From positions 1,122,001 to 1,186,000 of the forward strand of contig NZ_CP062006.1 of the NCBI RefSeq assembly GCF_017487345.1: DNA of 64,000 nucleotides. The letters are read 5' to 3'. The stretch is from Brevundimonas pondensis (GTDB lineage Bacteria; Pseudomonadota; Alphaproteobacteria; Caulobacterales; Caulobacteraceae). Under the pieces are notes generated by a model. That model was not told where the DNA came from. It searched no databases and was given only the letters and a program-made list of their open reading frames with translations. The position numbers and the translations under genes are program-made. This document shows positions 29,812 through 38,173 of this stretch, piece by piece (the first letter of the stretch is position 1; the number at the start of each line of letters is the position of its first letter).

Positions 29812-29825
29812 TTGATCAGGATCAA
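29812..29825. promoter_or_regulatory. FNR/FixK-type box between cydD and cydA
   Basis: TTGATCAGGATCAA is a perfect TTGAT-N4-ATCAA match. It is centred about 83 bp before the cydA ATG and about 131 bp before the cydD start on the other strand, so it may activate either or both divergent operons when oxygen is low. Confidence 0.85.
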
Positions 29826-29901
29826 GGCGCGCCAAGGAGCGTTGCCTTAGGTTATAGTAGAACGCCGGTCGATGGGGGCTGGCGGTCAGGAGCCTGAGCC
29901 C

Positions 29902-31470
29902 ATGATCGACCTGGCGGTCGTAGACCTGTCACGCCTTCAGTTCGCACTGACGGCGCTATACCACTTTCTGTTCGTGCCCCTCACATTGGGCCTCTCCTTC
30001 ATGCTGGTCATCATGGAGAGCATCTATGTGATGACGCGGCGGCCCATCTGGCGGACCATCACCCGCTTCTGGGGCACGCTGTTCGGCATCAACTTCGTTC
30101 TGGGCGTGGCCACGGGCCTGACCATGGAATTCCAGTTCGGCATGAACTGGTCCTACTATTCCCACTATGTCGGGGACATCTTCGGGGCGCCCCTGGCGAT
30201 CGAGGGCCTGATGGCCTTCTTCATGGAGGCGACCTTCGTCGGCCTGATGTTCTTCGGCTGGGACAAGCTGAAGCCGCACGCCCACCTGTTCGTCACCTTC
30301 CTGGTCGCGCTCGGCACCAACCTGTCGGCCCTGTGGATCCTGGCCGCCAACGGCTGGATGCAGAACCCGGTCGGCGCCGCCTTCAACCCCGACACCATGC
30401 GTATGGAAGTCACCGACTTCATGGCGGTGATCTTCAACCCGGTGGCCCAGGCCAAGTTCGTCCACACCGTGTCGGCGGGCTATGTCTGCGCCGCCGTGGT
30501 CGTGCTGGGCATCTCGGCCTTCTATCTGCTGAAGGGCAAGCACGTCGGCTTCGCCAAACGGTCGATGACGGTGGCCGCCGCCTTCGGCCTGCTGTCGTCG
30601 CTGTCGGTCGTCGTCCTGGGCGATGAGTCGGGCTATGCCCTGACCGACAACCAGAAGATGAAGCTGGCCGCCCTGGAAGCCATGTGGCGCACCGAGCCGG
30701 CGCCCGCCGGCCTGACCGCCTTCGGCCTGCCCAGCCTGGAGGACCGCCACACCCATTTCGAGGTCAAGATTCCCTACGTCCTGGGCCTGATCTCGACGCG
30801 CAGCATCGACAAGCCTGTCATCGGCATCCTTGAGCTGGTCGCCGTGGCCGAGGACCGCATCGAACGCGGCGTCGTCGCCTATGACGCCCTGGAGAAGGTC
30901 AAGGCCGACCACACCGACATGGCCGCCCGCGCCCAGTTCGAGAGCGCGCGCGGCGACCTGGGCTACGGCCTGCTGCTGAAACGCTATGTCGCCGATCCGC
31001 GTCAGGCCACGCCTGAGCAGATCAAGAAGGCCGCCTGGGACACGGTGCCCAATGTGCCGCTGATGTTCTGGGTCTTCCGCATCATGGCCGGGATCGGCTT
31101 CCTGATGATCGGCCTGTTCGCCACCGCCTTCGTCCTGTGCACCCTGCGCAAGCACGAGACCAAGTGGTTCCTGCGTCTGGCCGTTCTGGCCATTCCCCTG
31201 CCGTGGATCGCCATCGAGTCCGGCTGGCTTCTGGCCGAGGTGGGTCGTCAGCCCTGGGCCGTGGAGGGCGTCCTGCCGACCTTCCTCGGCGCCTCGAGCC
31301 TCAGCGTGCCGCAACTGTGGACCACCATCGTCTGCTTCACCCTGCTCTACGGAGCCCTGGCCGTGGTGGAGGTCAGCCTGATCCTGCGCACCGTCAAGAA
31401 GGGCCCGTTCGCCGAACAGGAAGCCCGCGAAGCCGACGCCAGCACGGAAGGCGAACCGGCGGTCGCCTGA
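29902..31470 (+). CDS. cydA: Cytochrome bd ubiquinol oxidase subunit I
   Basis: About 522 residues, the same length as E. coli CydA. It is the heme-bearing subunit of the high-affinity terminal oxidase in the inner membrane. Heme-ligand regions are visible: His in LTALYHFLFVPLTLG, His in KFVHTVSAGY, and Met in FWVFRIMAGIGFLM. ANGWMQNPVGA and the MEFQFGMNWSYYS loop are typical. The ATG at 29902 follows CAGGAG; a frame starting 30 nt upstream gives a non-conserved tail. cydB and cydX follow closely. Confidence 0.96.
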   Translation: MIDLAVVDLSRLQFALTALYHFLFVPLTLGLSFMLVIMESIYVMTRRPIWRTITRFWGTLFGINFVLGVATGLTMEFQFGMNWSYYSHYVGDIFGAPLAIEGLMAFFMEATFVGLMFFGWDKLKPHAHLFVTFLVALGTNLSALWILAANGWMQNPVGAAFNPDTMRMEVTDFMAVIFNPVAQAKFVHTVSAGYVCAAVVVLGISAFYLLKGKHVGFAKRSMTVAAAFGLLSSLSVVVLGDESGYALTDNQKMKLAALEAMWRTEPAPAGLTAFGLPSLEDRHTHFEVKIPYVLGLISTRSIDKPVIGILELVAVAEDRIERGVVAYDALEKVKADHTDMAARAQFESARGDLGYGLLLKRYVADPRQATPEQIKKAAWDTVPNVPLMFWVFRIMAGIGFLMIGLFATAFVLCTLRKHETKWFLRLAVLAIPLPWIAIESGWLLAEVGRQPWAVEGVLPTFLGASSLSVPQLWTTIVCFTLLYGALAVVEVSLILRTVKKGPFAEQEAREADASTEGEPAVA

Positions 31471-31495
31471 CCCCGGTCGTTGAAGGAAAAGAGAG

Positions 31496-32644
31496 ATGGA
31501 ACTTCCCCTCGACTACACCACGCTCCGCCTGATCTGGTGGGGACTGCTGGGCGTGCTGCTGATCGGCTTCGCCCTGACGGACGGCTTCGACATGGGCGTC
31601 GGCGCCCTGCTGCCCTTCGTCGCCAAGACGGACGAAGAACGCCGCATGGTGATCAACACCGTCGGCGCGACCTGGGAGGGCAACCAGGTCTGGTTCATCG
31701 TCGGCGGCGCAGCGATCTTCGCCGCCTGGCCGCAGGTCTACGCCGTCAGCTTCTCGGGCTTCTACCTGGCCATGTTCTTGGTCTTGTCGGCCCTGATCCT
31801 GCGGCCCGTGTCCTTCAAGTACCGCTCCAAGCGGCCCGAGGCGCGCTGGCGCTCCATGTGGGACTGGGGCCTGTTTGTCGGCAGCTTCGTCCCGGCCCTG
31901 GTCTTCGGCGTCGCGGTCGGCAACGTCCTGATGGGCGCGCCCTTCCGTCTGGATAGCGACCTGCGCAGCTTCTACGAAGGCAGCCTGCTGGGCCTGTTCA
32001 CCCCCTTCACCCTGGTCTGCGGCCTGTTGTCCGTCTCCATGCTGGTCCTGCACGGCGCGGCCTGGCTGTCGGTCAAGGGCGAGGAAGGCGTGGTGCTGAA
32101 ACGCGCCCGCGCCATCGGCACGGCGGCCGGCCTGGCCAGCCTGGTCCTGTTCGCCGTCGGCGGCGCCATGGTGGCCTTTGGCGACATGGGCTTCCGCATC
32201 ACAGGCGCGGTCGATACGGGCGGCGTGTCCAACCCCCTTCGCACGGCGGTCGAGGCCGCGCCCGGCGCCTGGCTGGACAACTACGGCCGTTATCCGTGGA
32301 TGGTGATCGCTCCGGTCCTGGGTTTCCTCGGCGCGGCTGTCGGCCTGTTGGGGATGTGGCGCAAGTCGGCGGCGCTGGCCTTTGGCGGCTCCTCGGCCTC
32401 GGCGGTGGGGATCATCTCGACGGTCGGCCTGTCGATGTTCCCCTTCATCCTGCCCAGCTCGATCAATGCGCAGTCCAGCCTGACCGTCTGGAACGCCTCG
32501 TCCAGCCATACGACCCTGTTCATCATGCTGATTGTGGTCGCGGTCTTCCTGCCCTTCGTCCTGTTCTACACCGCCTGGGTCTACAAGGTGCTGTGGGGCC
32601 GCTCGAGCACGGCGGCGCTGAAGACCAACCCCGACCTCTACTGA
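31496..32644 (+). CDS. cydB: Cytochrome bd ubiquinol oxidase subunit II
   Basis: A 382-residue multi-helix membrane protein that pairs with CydA. Family segments are TDGFDMGVGALLPFV, NTVGATWEGNQVWFIVGGAAIFAAWP and LRPVSFKYRSK. It lies 25 nt after cydA and 22 nt before cydX. The length agrees with E. coli CydB. It has no heme ligand role of its own that can be read here. Confidence 0.96.
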   Translation: MELPLDYTTLRLIWWGLLGVLLIGFALTDGFDMGVGALLPFVAKTDEERRMVINTVGATWEGNQVWFIVGGAAIFAAWPQVYAVSFSGFYLAMFLVLSALILRPVSFKYRSKRPEARWRSMWDWGLFVGSFVPALVFGVAVGNVLMGAPFRLDSDLRSFYEGSLLGLFTPFTLVCGLLSVSMLVLHGAAWLSVKGEEGVVLKRARAIGTAAGLASLVLFAVGGAMVAFGDMGFRITGAVDTGGVSNPLRTAVEAAPGAWLDNYGRYPWMVIAPVLGFLGAAVGLLGMWRKSAALAFGGSSASAVGIISTVGLSMFPFILPSSINAQSSLTVWNASSSHTTLFIMLIVVAVFLPFVLFYTAWVYKVLWGRSSTAALKTNPDLY

Positions 32645-32666
32645 TCCCGCGAAAGGAGATCATCTC

Positions 32667-32786
32667 ATGTGGTATTTCGCCTGGATCCTGGGCCTCGGCC
32701 TGGCGGTGGCCTTCGGCGTCCTGAACGGCCTCTGGCACGAGTTCCATCTGTACGACGAGGGGGATGAGGGCCGTTCCGAGCCCTGA
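32667..32786 (+). CDS. cydX: Cytochrome bd-I oxidase small subunit CydX
   Basis: A 39-residue single-pass peptide beginning MWYFAWILGLGLAVAFGVLN, the CydX/YbgT signature, with an acidic C-terminal tail. CydX stabilises the heme groups of the bd oxidase. A strong GAAAGGAG ribosome site precedes the ATG. It is third in the cydAB-cydX operon and is followed by a terminator. Confidence 0.93.
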   Translation: MWYFAWILGLGLAVAFGVLNGLWHEFHLYDEGDEGRSEP

Positions 32787-32801
32787 TCCTTCGATCGATG
32801 G

Positions 32802-32836
32802 AAAAGTCTCCTCGACCTCGATCGGGGAGGCTTTTT
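32802..32836 (+). terminator. Rho-independent terminator after cydX
   Basis: Imperfect stem AGTCTCCTCGA / TCGGGGAGGCT followed by TTTTT. It closes the cydAB-cydX operon. Confidence 0.75.
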
Positions 32837-32855
32837 CATGCGTATTTTCTATGGC

Positions 32856-32869
32856 TTGCTCTGGATCAA
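32856..32869. promoter_or_regulatory. FNR-like box upstream of ompW (one mismatch)
   Basis: TTGCTCTGGATCAA differs from TTGAT-N4-ATCAA at one defined position. It is centred about 93 bp before the ompW ATG. ompW is a known FNR-regulated gene in other bacteria, which supports the assignment. Confidence 0.6.
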
Positions 32870-32955
32870 GGCGGTGCATGGGAGGGCGTGGGACGGTGCT
32901 TTCGACATCGAAGCCGGACCTCCCCTGATCCGGCGATTGTCGGGGATTGATACCG

Positions 32956-33624
32956 ATGAAGACCACTGCCGCCCTGCTGGCCGCCGCCAGCGTCCTGACC
33001 CTGGCGGGCGCCGCCTCGGCCCAAAATTCCTTGGGTATGGACGCCGCGCCTGAACCCGTTGGCAAGGGTACGCTGATCGTCACCGCCCGCATGACCGGCG
33101 TCCTGCCCCAGGCCGACGACGCCATCGTCACCGCCGCAGGCGCCGATAGCGGCCTGAAGGTCAATGTGGGCGACGACTGGATGCCGACCCTGGGCTTCAC
33201 CTATTTTGTCGCCGACCACTGGGCGGTGGAGGCCATCCTGGGCGCCACCCAGCACGAGGTCCGGGCCAAGGGCGGGACGACCGACGTGGCGGTGCACGAG
33301 ACCTGGGTCCTGCCGCCGGTGGTGACGCTGCAATACCGTCCGACGCCGAATGCGACCATCAGCCCCTATGTCGGGGCCGGCGTCAGCTACATGGCCTTCT
33401 TCGACGGCAAGGATAAGAACGGCTTCGAGGTCGATCTGGATGATGGGTTCGGCGTGGCCCTGCAGGCCGGCGCCGATTGGAACCTGTCGGGGCCGTGGAC
33501 CGTGAACCTCGACGCCAAGAAGATCTGGTTCGACACGGACGCCAGGATCAACAACGGCGCGCTGAAGAGCAGCGTCAGCCTTGATCCGTGGGTCGTGTCG
33601 GTGGGCGTCGGCCGGAAGTTCTAG
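32956..33624 (+). CDS. ompW: OmpW family outer membrane protein
   Basis: About 222 residues with a signal peptide (MKTTAALLAAASVLTLAGAASA) and an eight-stranded OmpW barrel: MPTLGFTYFVADHWAVEAIL, PPVVTLQYRPTPNATISPYV and a C-terminal WVVSVGVGRKF ending in phenylalanine as outer-membrane barrels do. OmpW forms a narrow hydrophobic channel and is often induced without oxygen. The ATG at 32956 begins the signal peptide; a TTG three codons earlier is less likely. An FNR-like site lies upstream. Confidence 0.92.
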   Translation: MKTTAALLAAASVLTLAGAASAQNSLGMDAAPEPVGKGTLIVTARMTGVLPQADDAIVTAAGADSGLKVNVGDDWMPTLGFTYFVADHWAVEAILGATQHEVRAKGGTTDVAVHETWVLPPVVTLQYRPTPNATISPYVGAGVSYMAFFDGKDKNGFEVDLDDGFGVALQAGADWNLSGPWTVNLDAKKIWFDTDARINNGALKSSVSLDPWVVSVGVGRKF

Positions 33625-33647
33625 GACTTCCGCGTCGATGCGGGGCG

Positions 33648-33674
33648 GGGGTGCGGGTCGTCAGCCCGCACCCC
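33648..33674. terminator. Hairpin between convergent ompW and fnr
   Basis: Perfect 10-bp stem GGGGTGCGGG / CCCGCACCCC with a 7-nt loop but no clear T run on either side. Possibly a shared termination or mRNA-stabilising hairpin. Confidence 0.5.
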
Positions 33675-33717
33675 TACGCTCGCCAAGTCAGCCCGCGCCG
33701 TCGATCATTCTTTAGGA

Positions 33718-34473
33718 TCAGGCCGCGCCTTCGCCCAGGGCCTTCAACGCCTCGGGATCGGGCAGGGCCACCTCATTGTTCGGCAGCAACTGGATCAGGC
33801 CCGAGGTCTTGAACTGGGTGAAGACCCGACTGACCGTCTCGATCGTCAGGCCCAGATAGTCGGCGATGTCCAGGCGGGTCATTGGCAAATGGACCCGGCC
33901 CTCTGTGCCGCCCAGTTGCACCTGCCGCGCCGATAGACGGGTCAGGAAGCTGGCGATCCGTTCACGCGCCGTCTTGCGGCCCAGCAGCACAATCTGTTCC
34001 TGCGCCGCCATCAGCTCGTCACCCGCCATGGCCACCAGGCGGTGCTCCAGCGCGGGCAGGGCGTTCAGCAACTGATCGAAGTCGCCGCGCCGGAAACGGC
34101 AGGCGCTCAAGGGAGTCAGGGCCTCGGCGGTGAAGCTGGACGGGCCGCGTCCGCCCAACCCTAGAAAATCGCCCTGGAACAGGAAGCCGGTGATCTGACG
34201 CCGGCCGTCGGGCAGCAGGCGATACAGCTTCACCGCCCCATCCACGACGTTGAAGACGAAGGGGTTGGGATCGCCCTCATGGAACAGGGCCTGACCCGGC
34301 TGGGTGGTGATCGTCTCGCTGGCGCAGGCCATGTTCTGCAACTCGTGACCCTTCAGGTCGGCGCAGACGCCCAGAGGACGCGCCCCGCAGGTCGAGCAGG
34401 GGTGGACGTCTTCGAGACGAACGTCGGCAGGCGCGGCGGCGGTCTCGGCCAGGGCGGCGTTACGGACGGTCAT
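33718..34473 (-). CDS. FNR-type oxygen-sensing transcriptional regulator (Crp/Fnr family)
   Basis: About 251 residues. N-terminal cysteines C26-x2-C29-x7-C37 and Cys125 (in PLSACRF) match the four ligands of the oxygen-labile [4Fe-4S] cluster of FNR/FnrL/Anr. An effector-domain beta roll (about 50–140), a dimer helix and a helix-turn-helix follow; ETVSR (212–216) carries the Glu, Ser and Arg that read the TTGAT half site. It is therefore the likely reader of the boxes at 26384, 29812, 32856 and 34960. The ATG at 34473 has GGAG upstream; an ATG at 34488 is possible. Confidence 0.92.
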   Translation of the reverse strand: MTVRNAALAETAAAPADVRLEDVHPCSTCGARPLGVCADLKGHELQNMACASETITTQPGQALFHEGDPNPFVFNVVDGAVKLYRLLPDGRRQITGFLFQGDFLGLGGRGPSSFTAEALTPLSACRFRRGDFDQLLNALPALEHRLVAMAGDELMAAQEQIVLLGRKTARERIASFLTRLSARQVQLGGTEGRVHLPMTRLDIADYLGLTIETVSRVFTQFKTSGLIQLLPNNEVALPDPEALKALGEGAA

Positions 34474-34539
34474 GGCGGGCTCCAGCATTGCGCTGCAGCC
34501 TAGCTGAACGCGGATCGCTTTCGAAGTGGGCAGGCTGTC

Positions 34540-34926
34540 CTAGGCGACGTCTTCGGCGTATCGCAGCTTTGCGCCCAACCGATGCGCCAGGGCGGTTAGC
34601 TCGACCGCCAGGCTTTGCCGCACCAGGGGCCGCACGCCCATCTCGCGCACCACGAAGGGCCCGGCCCACAGGGTCTCGCCGAACTCCAGATCCGGCTGCC
34701 GCCACCAGCTGACAAAGCCCAGCACCCCGCCGCGCTGGCTGCGGGCGCTCAGGATGCCGCGACTGTCCGGGGCGGCGCGCCAGTCGTGCAGAAAGGTTCG
34801 CCACTGGTCGGCGCCCAGATCGGGCCGCCACATCCGGGCCAGGGCGAACTCGGCCGGGGCCTCCGCCTCGGTCAAGGGAACGACATCCAGGCGCGGCGCG
34901 TCTGGCATGAGGCGGGACTGGATCAT
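34540..34926 (-). CDS. Hypothetical protein, possible degenerate GNAT-like
   Basis: About 128 residues, not clearly recognised. The segments PAEFALARMWRPDLGADQW and GGVLGFVSWWRQPDLEFGETLW suggest an alpha/beta fold with faint GNAT-like spacing, but no acetyl-CoA motif is certain. It diverges from the flavin-binding-family gene at 35024; the 97-bp gap holds an FNR-type site. No signal peptide or membrane segment. The start (34926 or 34908) is uncertain. It may belong to the local low-oxygen regulon. Confidence 0.55.
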   Translation of the reverse strand: MIQSRLMPDAPRLDVVPLTEAEAPAEFALARMWRPDLGADQWRTFLHDWRAAPDSRGILSARSQRGGVLGFVSWWRQPDLEFGETLWAGPFVVREMGVRPLVRQSLAVELTALAHRLGAKLRYAEDVA

Positions 34927-34959
34927 GCGGCCATTTCACGCGCCGGGGACCAGGCCGCC

Positions 34960-34973
34960 TTGATCTGTGTCAA
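34960..34973. promoter_or_regulatory. FNR/FixK-type box in a divergent promoter region
   Basis: TTGATCTGTGTCAA has a perfect left half (TTGAT) and one change in the right half (GTCAA). It sits between the divergent genes at 34926 and 35024, centred about 57 bp before the latter ATG. Confidence 0.7.
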
Positions 34974-35023
34974 GGTGAACCCGGCAAGCTCGCCGCAGGT
35001 TCTCAAGCCAAGGAGTTCCGGTC

Positions 35024-35557
35024 ATGACCACAGCCGCATCCAGCGTGATCCCTATCCACGGCGCGGCGGTGGCCGCGATCCTGAAGCTGCTGGACGGTCA
35101 GAGGTTGATGACCCTGGCGTCCAATCGCGCCGACGGGCGACCTCAGGCCAGCACGCTCGGCTATCTGAACGACGGTCTGAACCTCTATTTCGTCACGGCG
35201 CGCGACAGCGAGAAGCTGCGTAACATCACGGCTGACCCTCGCGTGGGCGTGGCCATTCGCGGCGTGGCCGGGGAGGGGGAGGCGGTCGGCGTCTCCATCG
35301 ACGGTCAGGCCGAGGAAGTGACAGACGGAGACGAGGTTCAGCGCCTGAACGATCTGATCATGAAACGCTCGCCGGAAATCAGCCCCTGGGCCCCCGGCGG
35401 CGACTCGGTGGCGGTGGTGAAGGTGATTCCCGATCAGGTCGAGGCGGTGGCCGTGATCGACGGCCGCAGCCGCGCCCAGACCTTCTCGATCGGCGATCCC
35501 GACCGTGTCGTGCACGGCGTCAGCTACGAGCCCAGCGCCGTGGCGCGGCTGTTCTGA
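35024..35557 (+). CDS. Pyridoxamine 5'-phosphate oxidase-like FMN-binding family protein
   Basis: A 177-residue split-barrel protein. LMTLASNRADGRPQASTLGYL and LYFVTARDSEKLRNITADPRV are typical of the PNPOx-like FMN-binding family, and GVSIDGQAEEVTDGDEV of the second half. The true PNPOx of B6 metabolism is longer and differently conserved, so this is probably a flavin- or F420-type redox or heme-handling relative with unknown substrate. The preceding AAGGAG site supports the ATG at 35024. An FNR-type box lies just upstream. Confidence 0.8.
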   Translation: MTTAASSVIPIHGAAVAAILKLLDGQRLMTLASNRADGRPQASTLGYLNDGLNLYFVTARDSEKLRNITADPRVGVAIRGVAGEGEAVGVSIDGQAEEVTDGDEVQRLNDLIMKRSPEISPWAPGGDSVAVVKVIPDQVEAVAVIDGRSRAQTFSIGDPDRVVHGVSYEPSAVARLF

Positions 35558-35693
35558 ACAAAGCTGCGCATCTATCGACGGTTATCGCGAAACGCCCCTT
35601 GAAATGCCCTCGGCCCTCAGGCATATGCGCCCCTCTGGCGAGGTTAGCGCCGTCGAGCTTGCTCACGGCGCATTGATCTTTGTCCGGGACACT

Positions 35694-35769
35694 AGGAGTG
35701 TAGCTCAGCTGGTAGAGCATCGGTCTCCAAAACCGAGGGTCGTGGGTTCGAGTCCCTCCGCTCCTGCCA
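35694..35769 (+). tRNA. tRNA-Trp (anticodon CCA)
   Basis: Acceptor AGGAGTG / CGCTCCT, D arm with TAGCTCAGCTGGTAGAGC, anticodon CCA at 35727–35729, T loop GGTTCGAGTCC, discriminator G and encoded CCA end. It lies just upstream of secE and nusG, the conserved bacterial tRNA-Trp–secE–nusG order. Confidence 0.97.
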
Positions 35770-35839
35770 TTCCCCCTGTCGCAGTCGCTTGGGAGTTCCC
35801 ATGTGAGGCGACAGGTTCCAGAGGTTGAAGAGACGTCAT

Positions 35840-36139
35840 ATGGCCAAGGCGAAGACCCCCGGCGGTCGCCGCACCGTGGGAAACCAGACCGCAGCCGCCG
35901 CATCCGGCGCAGCCACGGTCGCCGTAGACGCGCCTGCACCCAAGAAAAAGACGTCGCCTGCCCAGTTCTTCAGCCAGGTTCGCGCTGAAGCCCGCAAGAT
36001 CGTCTGGCCCAGCCGCAAGGAGACCTGGATCACCTCGGTGATGGTCTTCATCATGGTGCTGATCGCTTCGGCCTTCTTCTGGATCGTCGATACGGGGCTG
36101 GGCTTCGCGTCCCGCTTCATTCTCGGCCTCGGCCAATAA
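35840..36139 (+). CDS. secE: Preprotein translocase subunit SecE
   Basis: A 99-residue SecE. A long basic/Ala-rich N-terminal extension leads into SPAQFFSQVRAEARKIVWPSRKE, the amphipathic helix and WPSR motif of SecE, then one membrane helix (VMVFIMVLIASAFFWIVDTG). It braces SecY in the Sec translocon. The ATG at 35840 has GAAGAG upstream; an earlier in-frame ATG at 35825 is less conserved. It is co-transcribed with nusG 13 nt downstream. Confidence 0.93.
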   Translation: MAKAKTPGGRRTVGNQTAAAASGAATVAVDAPAPKKKTSPAQFFSQVRAEARKIVWPSRKETWITSVMVFIMVLIASAFFWIVDTGLGFASRFILGLGQ

Positions 36140-36152
36140 AGGAGACGCGCAT

Positions 36153-36728
36153 ATGACTGATGCAGCGCCCAAGCCGGCGGCCAATCCCCGCCACAAATGG
36201 TATATCGTCAACGCCTACTCGAACTTCGAAAAGAAGGTCGCGGAGCAGCTGCGCGAGCAGGCGAAGCAGCAAGGCCTGGAAGACGCCTTCTCCGAAATCC
36301 TGGTTCCGACCGAGGAAGTCGTCGAGATCCGTCGCGGCCGCAAGGTGAACTCGGAACGCAAATTCTTCCCCGGCTACGTGCTGGTGAAGATGGAGATGAC
36401 CGACAACGCCTACCACCTGGTCAAGAACACGCCGAAGGTCACGGGCTTCCTGGGCGCCGCGGGCGGCACCAAGCCCCTGCCGGTCTCGGAACGTGAGGTC
36501 CAGAACATCATCGGCGCCGTGGAAGAGGGCGTCGAGCGTCCGAAGCCCACCATCCGTTTCGACATCGGCGAAACCGTCAAGGTCACCGATGGCCCGTTCG
36601 CCAGCTTCGACGGTCAGGTCGAAAGCGTCGACGAAGACAACGCCCGCCTGCGTGTGGCCGTTTCGATCTTCGGCCGTCCGACCCCGGTGGACCTGGAATA
36701 CAATCAGGTCGAGAAGGTCAGCGGCTAA
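36153..36728 (+). CDS. nusG: Transcription termination/antitermination protein NusG
   Basis: A 191-residue NusG with N-terminal NGN domain (WYIVNAYSNFEKKVAEQL, KFFPGYVLVKMEM) and C-terminal KOW domain (GETVKVTDGPFASFDGQVES). It binds RNA polymerase and links to Rho or ribosomal protein S10. GGAG precedes the ATG at 36153. A weak hairpin follows, then rplK after a 198-bp gap. Confidence 0.96.
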   Translation: MTDAAPKPAANPRHKWYIVNAYSNFEKKVAEQLREQAKQQGLEDAFSEILVPTEEVVEIRRGRKVNSERKFFPGYVLVKMEMTDNAYHLVKNTPKVTGFLGAAGGTKPLPVSEREVQNIIGAVEEGVERPKPTIRFDIGETVKVTDGPFASFDGQVESVDEDNARLRVAVSIFGRPTPVDLEYNQVEKVSG

Positions 36729-36756
36729 GCCGAACCTTCCAGATGCAGACATTCGG

Positions 36757-36774
36757 GGGCCGCGTTCGCGGCCC
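36757..36774 (+). terminator. Weak hairpin between nusG and rplK
   Basis: Stem GGCCGCG / CGCGGCC with a short loop, followed by scattered T residues (CTCGTTTGCGTTT). It may be a partial terminator or just part of the rplK leader. Confidence 0.4.
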
Positions 36775-36926
36775 TCGTTTGCGTTTCCGGGGTCTCCCTG
36801 CTAAACGCGCGCCTTCGCTGGACGGCCTTCGAGTCGTTCGGCGGCAAATCCGTGGGAGGCAGCCATGCCAGACCACGGCTCACCGGCCCCTTCAGTCTCT
36901 GGCGGGGTCATCCATAGGAGAGACCA

Positions 36927-37358
36927 ATGGCCAAGAAGATTCTCGGCTATATCAAACTGCAAGTTGCGGCCGGTTCGGCCACGCCTTCGCCCCCGATCGG
37001 CCCGGCACTGGGTCAGCGCGGCGTCAACATCATGGGCTTCTGCAAGGAGTTCAACGCGCGCACCGAGAAGGTCGCCAAGGGCACCCCGCTGCCGACCGTC
37101 ATCACGGTCTACCAGGACAAGTCCTTCACCTTCATCACGAAGACGCCCCCGGCCACCTTCTACCTGAAGCAGGCCGCCGGCATTAAGTCGGGCGCCAAGC
37201 TCGTCGGTCGCGAAATCGCCGGCAAGGTCACGCAGGCGCAAGTCCGCGAGATCGCTGAAGCGAAGATGAAAGACCTGAACGCCAACGACATCGACGCCGC
37301 CATGCGCATCATCGAAGGCTCGGCTCGCGCGATCGGCATCCAAGTGGTGGAGGGCTAA
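36927..37358 (+). CDS. rplK: 50S ribosomal protein L11
   Basis: A 143-residue L11, typical length. [20 protein letters not shown] and [17 protein letters not shown] are diagnostic. It binds the GTPase-associated region of 23S rRNA. A GGAG site precedes the ATG. rplA starts 3 nt after its stop, so they form the L11 operon. Confidence 0.97.
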   Translation: MAKKILGYIKLQVAAGSATPSPPIGPALGQRGVNIMGFCKEFNARTEKVAKGTPLPTVITVYQDKSFTFITKTPPATFYLKQAAGIKSGAKLVGREIAGKVTQAQVREIAEAKMKDLNANDIDAAMRIIEGSARAIGIQVVEG

Positions 37359-37361
37359 TCC

Positions 37362-38048
37362 ATGGCTAAGCAAACCAAGGCTCACAAGGCCCGCACCGGC
37401 GTCACGCAGGACCTCCTGCCGTTCGCCGACGCCATCAAGCTGGTCAAGGACAACGCCAAGGCCAAGTTCGACGAGTCGATGGAAATCGCCGTCAACCTGG
37501 GCGTCGACCCGCGTCACGCCGACCAACAGGTCCGCGGCGTGGTCAACCTGCCGTCGGGCACCGGCCGTGACGTTCGCGTCGCCGTCTTCGCCAAGGACGC
37601 CAAGGCTGATGAAGCCCGCGCCGCCGGCGCTGAATACGTTGGCGCCGAGGATCTGTACGAGCAGATCAACGGTGGTCTGATGGACTTCGACCGCGTCATC
37701 GCTTCGCCCGACATGATGGCCCTGGTCGGCCGTCTGGGTAAGGTGCTGGGCCCGCGCGGCCTGATGCCGAACCCCAAGGTCGGCACCGTGACCCCGAACG
37801 TCGCCCAAGCCGTCAAGGACGCCAAGGGCGGCGCCGTGGAGTTCCGCGTCGAGAAGGCTGGTATCGCTCACGGCGGCATCGGCAAGGTCTCCTTCACGCA
37901 GGAAGCCCTGGAAGCCAACGTCAAGGCTTACGTGGACGCTCTGAACCGCGCCAAGCCGTCGGGCGCCAAGGGCACCTATGTGAAGCGCATCACCCTGTCG
38001 TCGACGATGGGCCCGGGCTTCAAGGTCGATCCGGCTTCGCTGGTCTGA
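37362..38048 (+). CDS. rplA: 50S ribosomal protein L1
   Basis: A 228-residue L1 with [20 protein letters not shown] and [18 protein letters not shown]. It binds 23S rRNA at the L1 stalk and in many bacteria represses its own operon by binding the mRNA leader. It is 3 nt after rplK. A strong terminator follows, and rplJ lies 4.2 kb away rather than directly downstream. Confidence 0.97.
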   Translation: MAKQTKAHKARTGVTQDLLPFADAIKLVKDNAKAKFDESMEIAVNLGVDPRHADQQVRGVVNLPSGTGRDVRVAVFAKDAKADEARAAGAEYVGAEDLYEQINGGLMDFDRVIASPDMMALVGRLGKVLGPRGLMPNPKVGTVTPNVAQAVKDAKGGAVEFRVEKAGIAHGGIGKVSFTQEALEANVKAYVDALNRAKPSGAKGTYVKRITLSSTMGPGFKVDPASLV

Positions 38049-38074
38049 TCTCAAGCCTTGCGCTGAAATGACGA

Positions 38075-38107
38075 AGACCCCGGAGAGCGATCTCCGGGGT
38101 CTTTTTC
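38075..38107 (+). terminator. Rho-independent terminator after rplA
   Basis: Perfect stem GACCCCGGAGA / TCTCCGGGGTC with a GCGA loop, then TTTTT. It ends the L11 operon. Confidence 0.9.
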
Positions 38108-38173
38108 TTTGCCTTGGGGCCTATCGCGCTTCGCGCTACTTGAGGCCCGCGAGCTTGGACTGAACCTGAGGGG

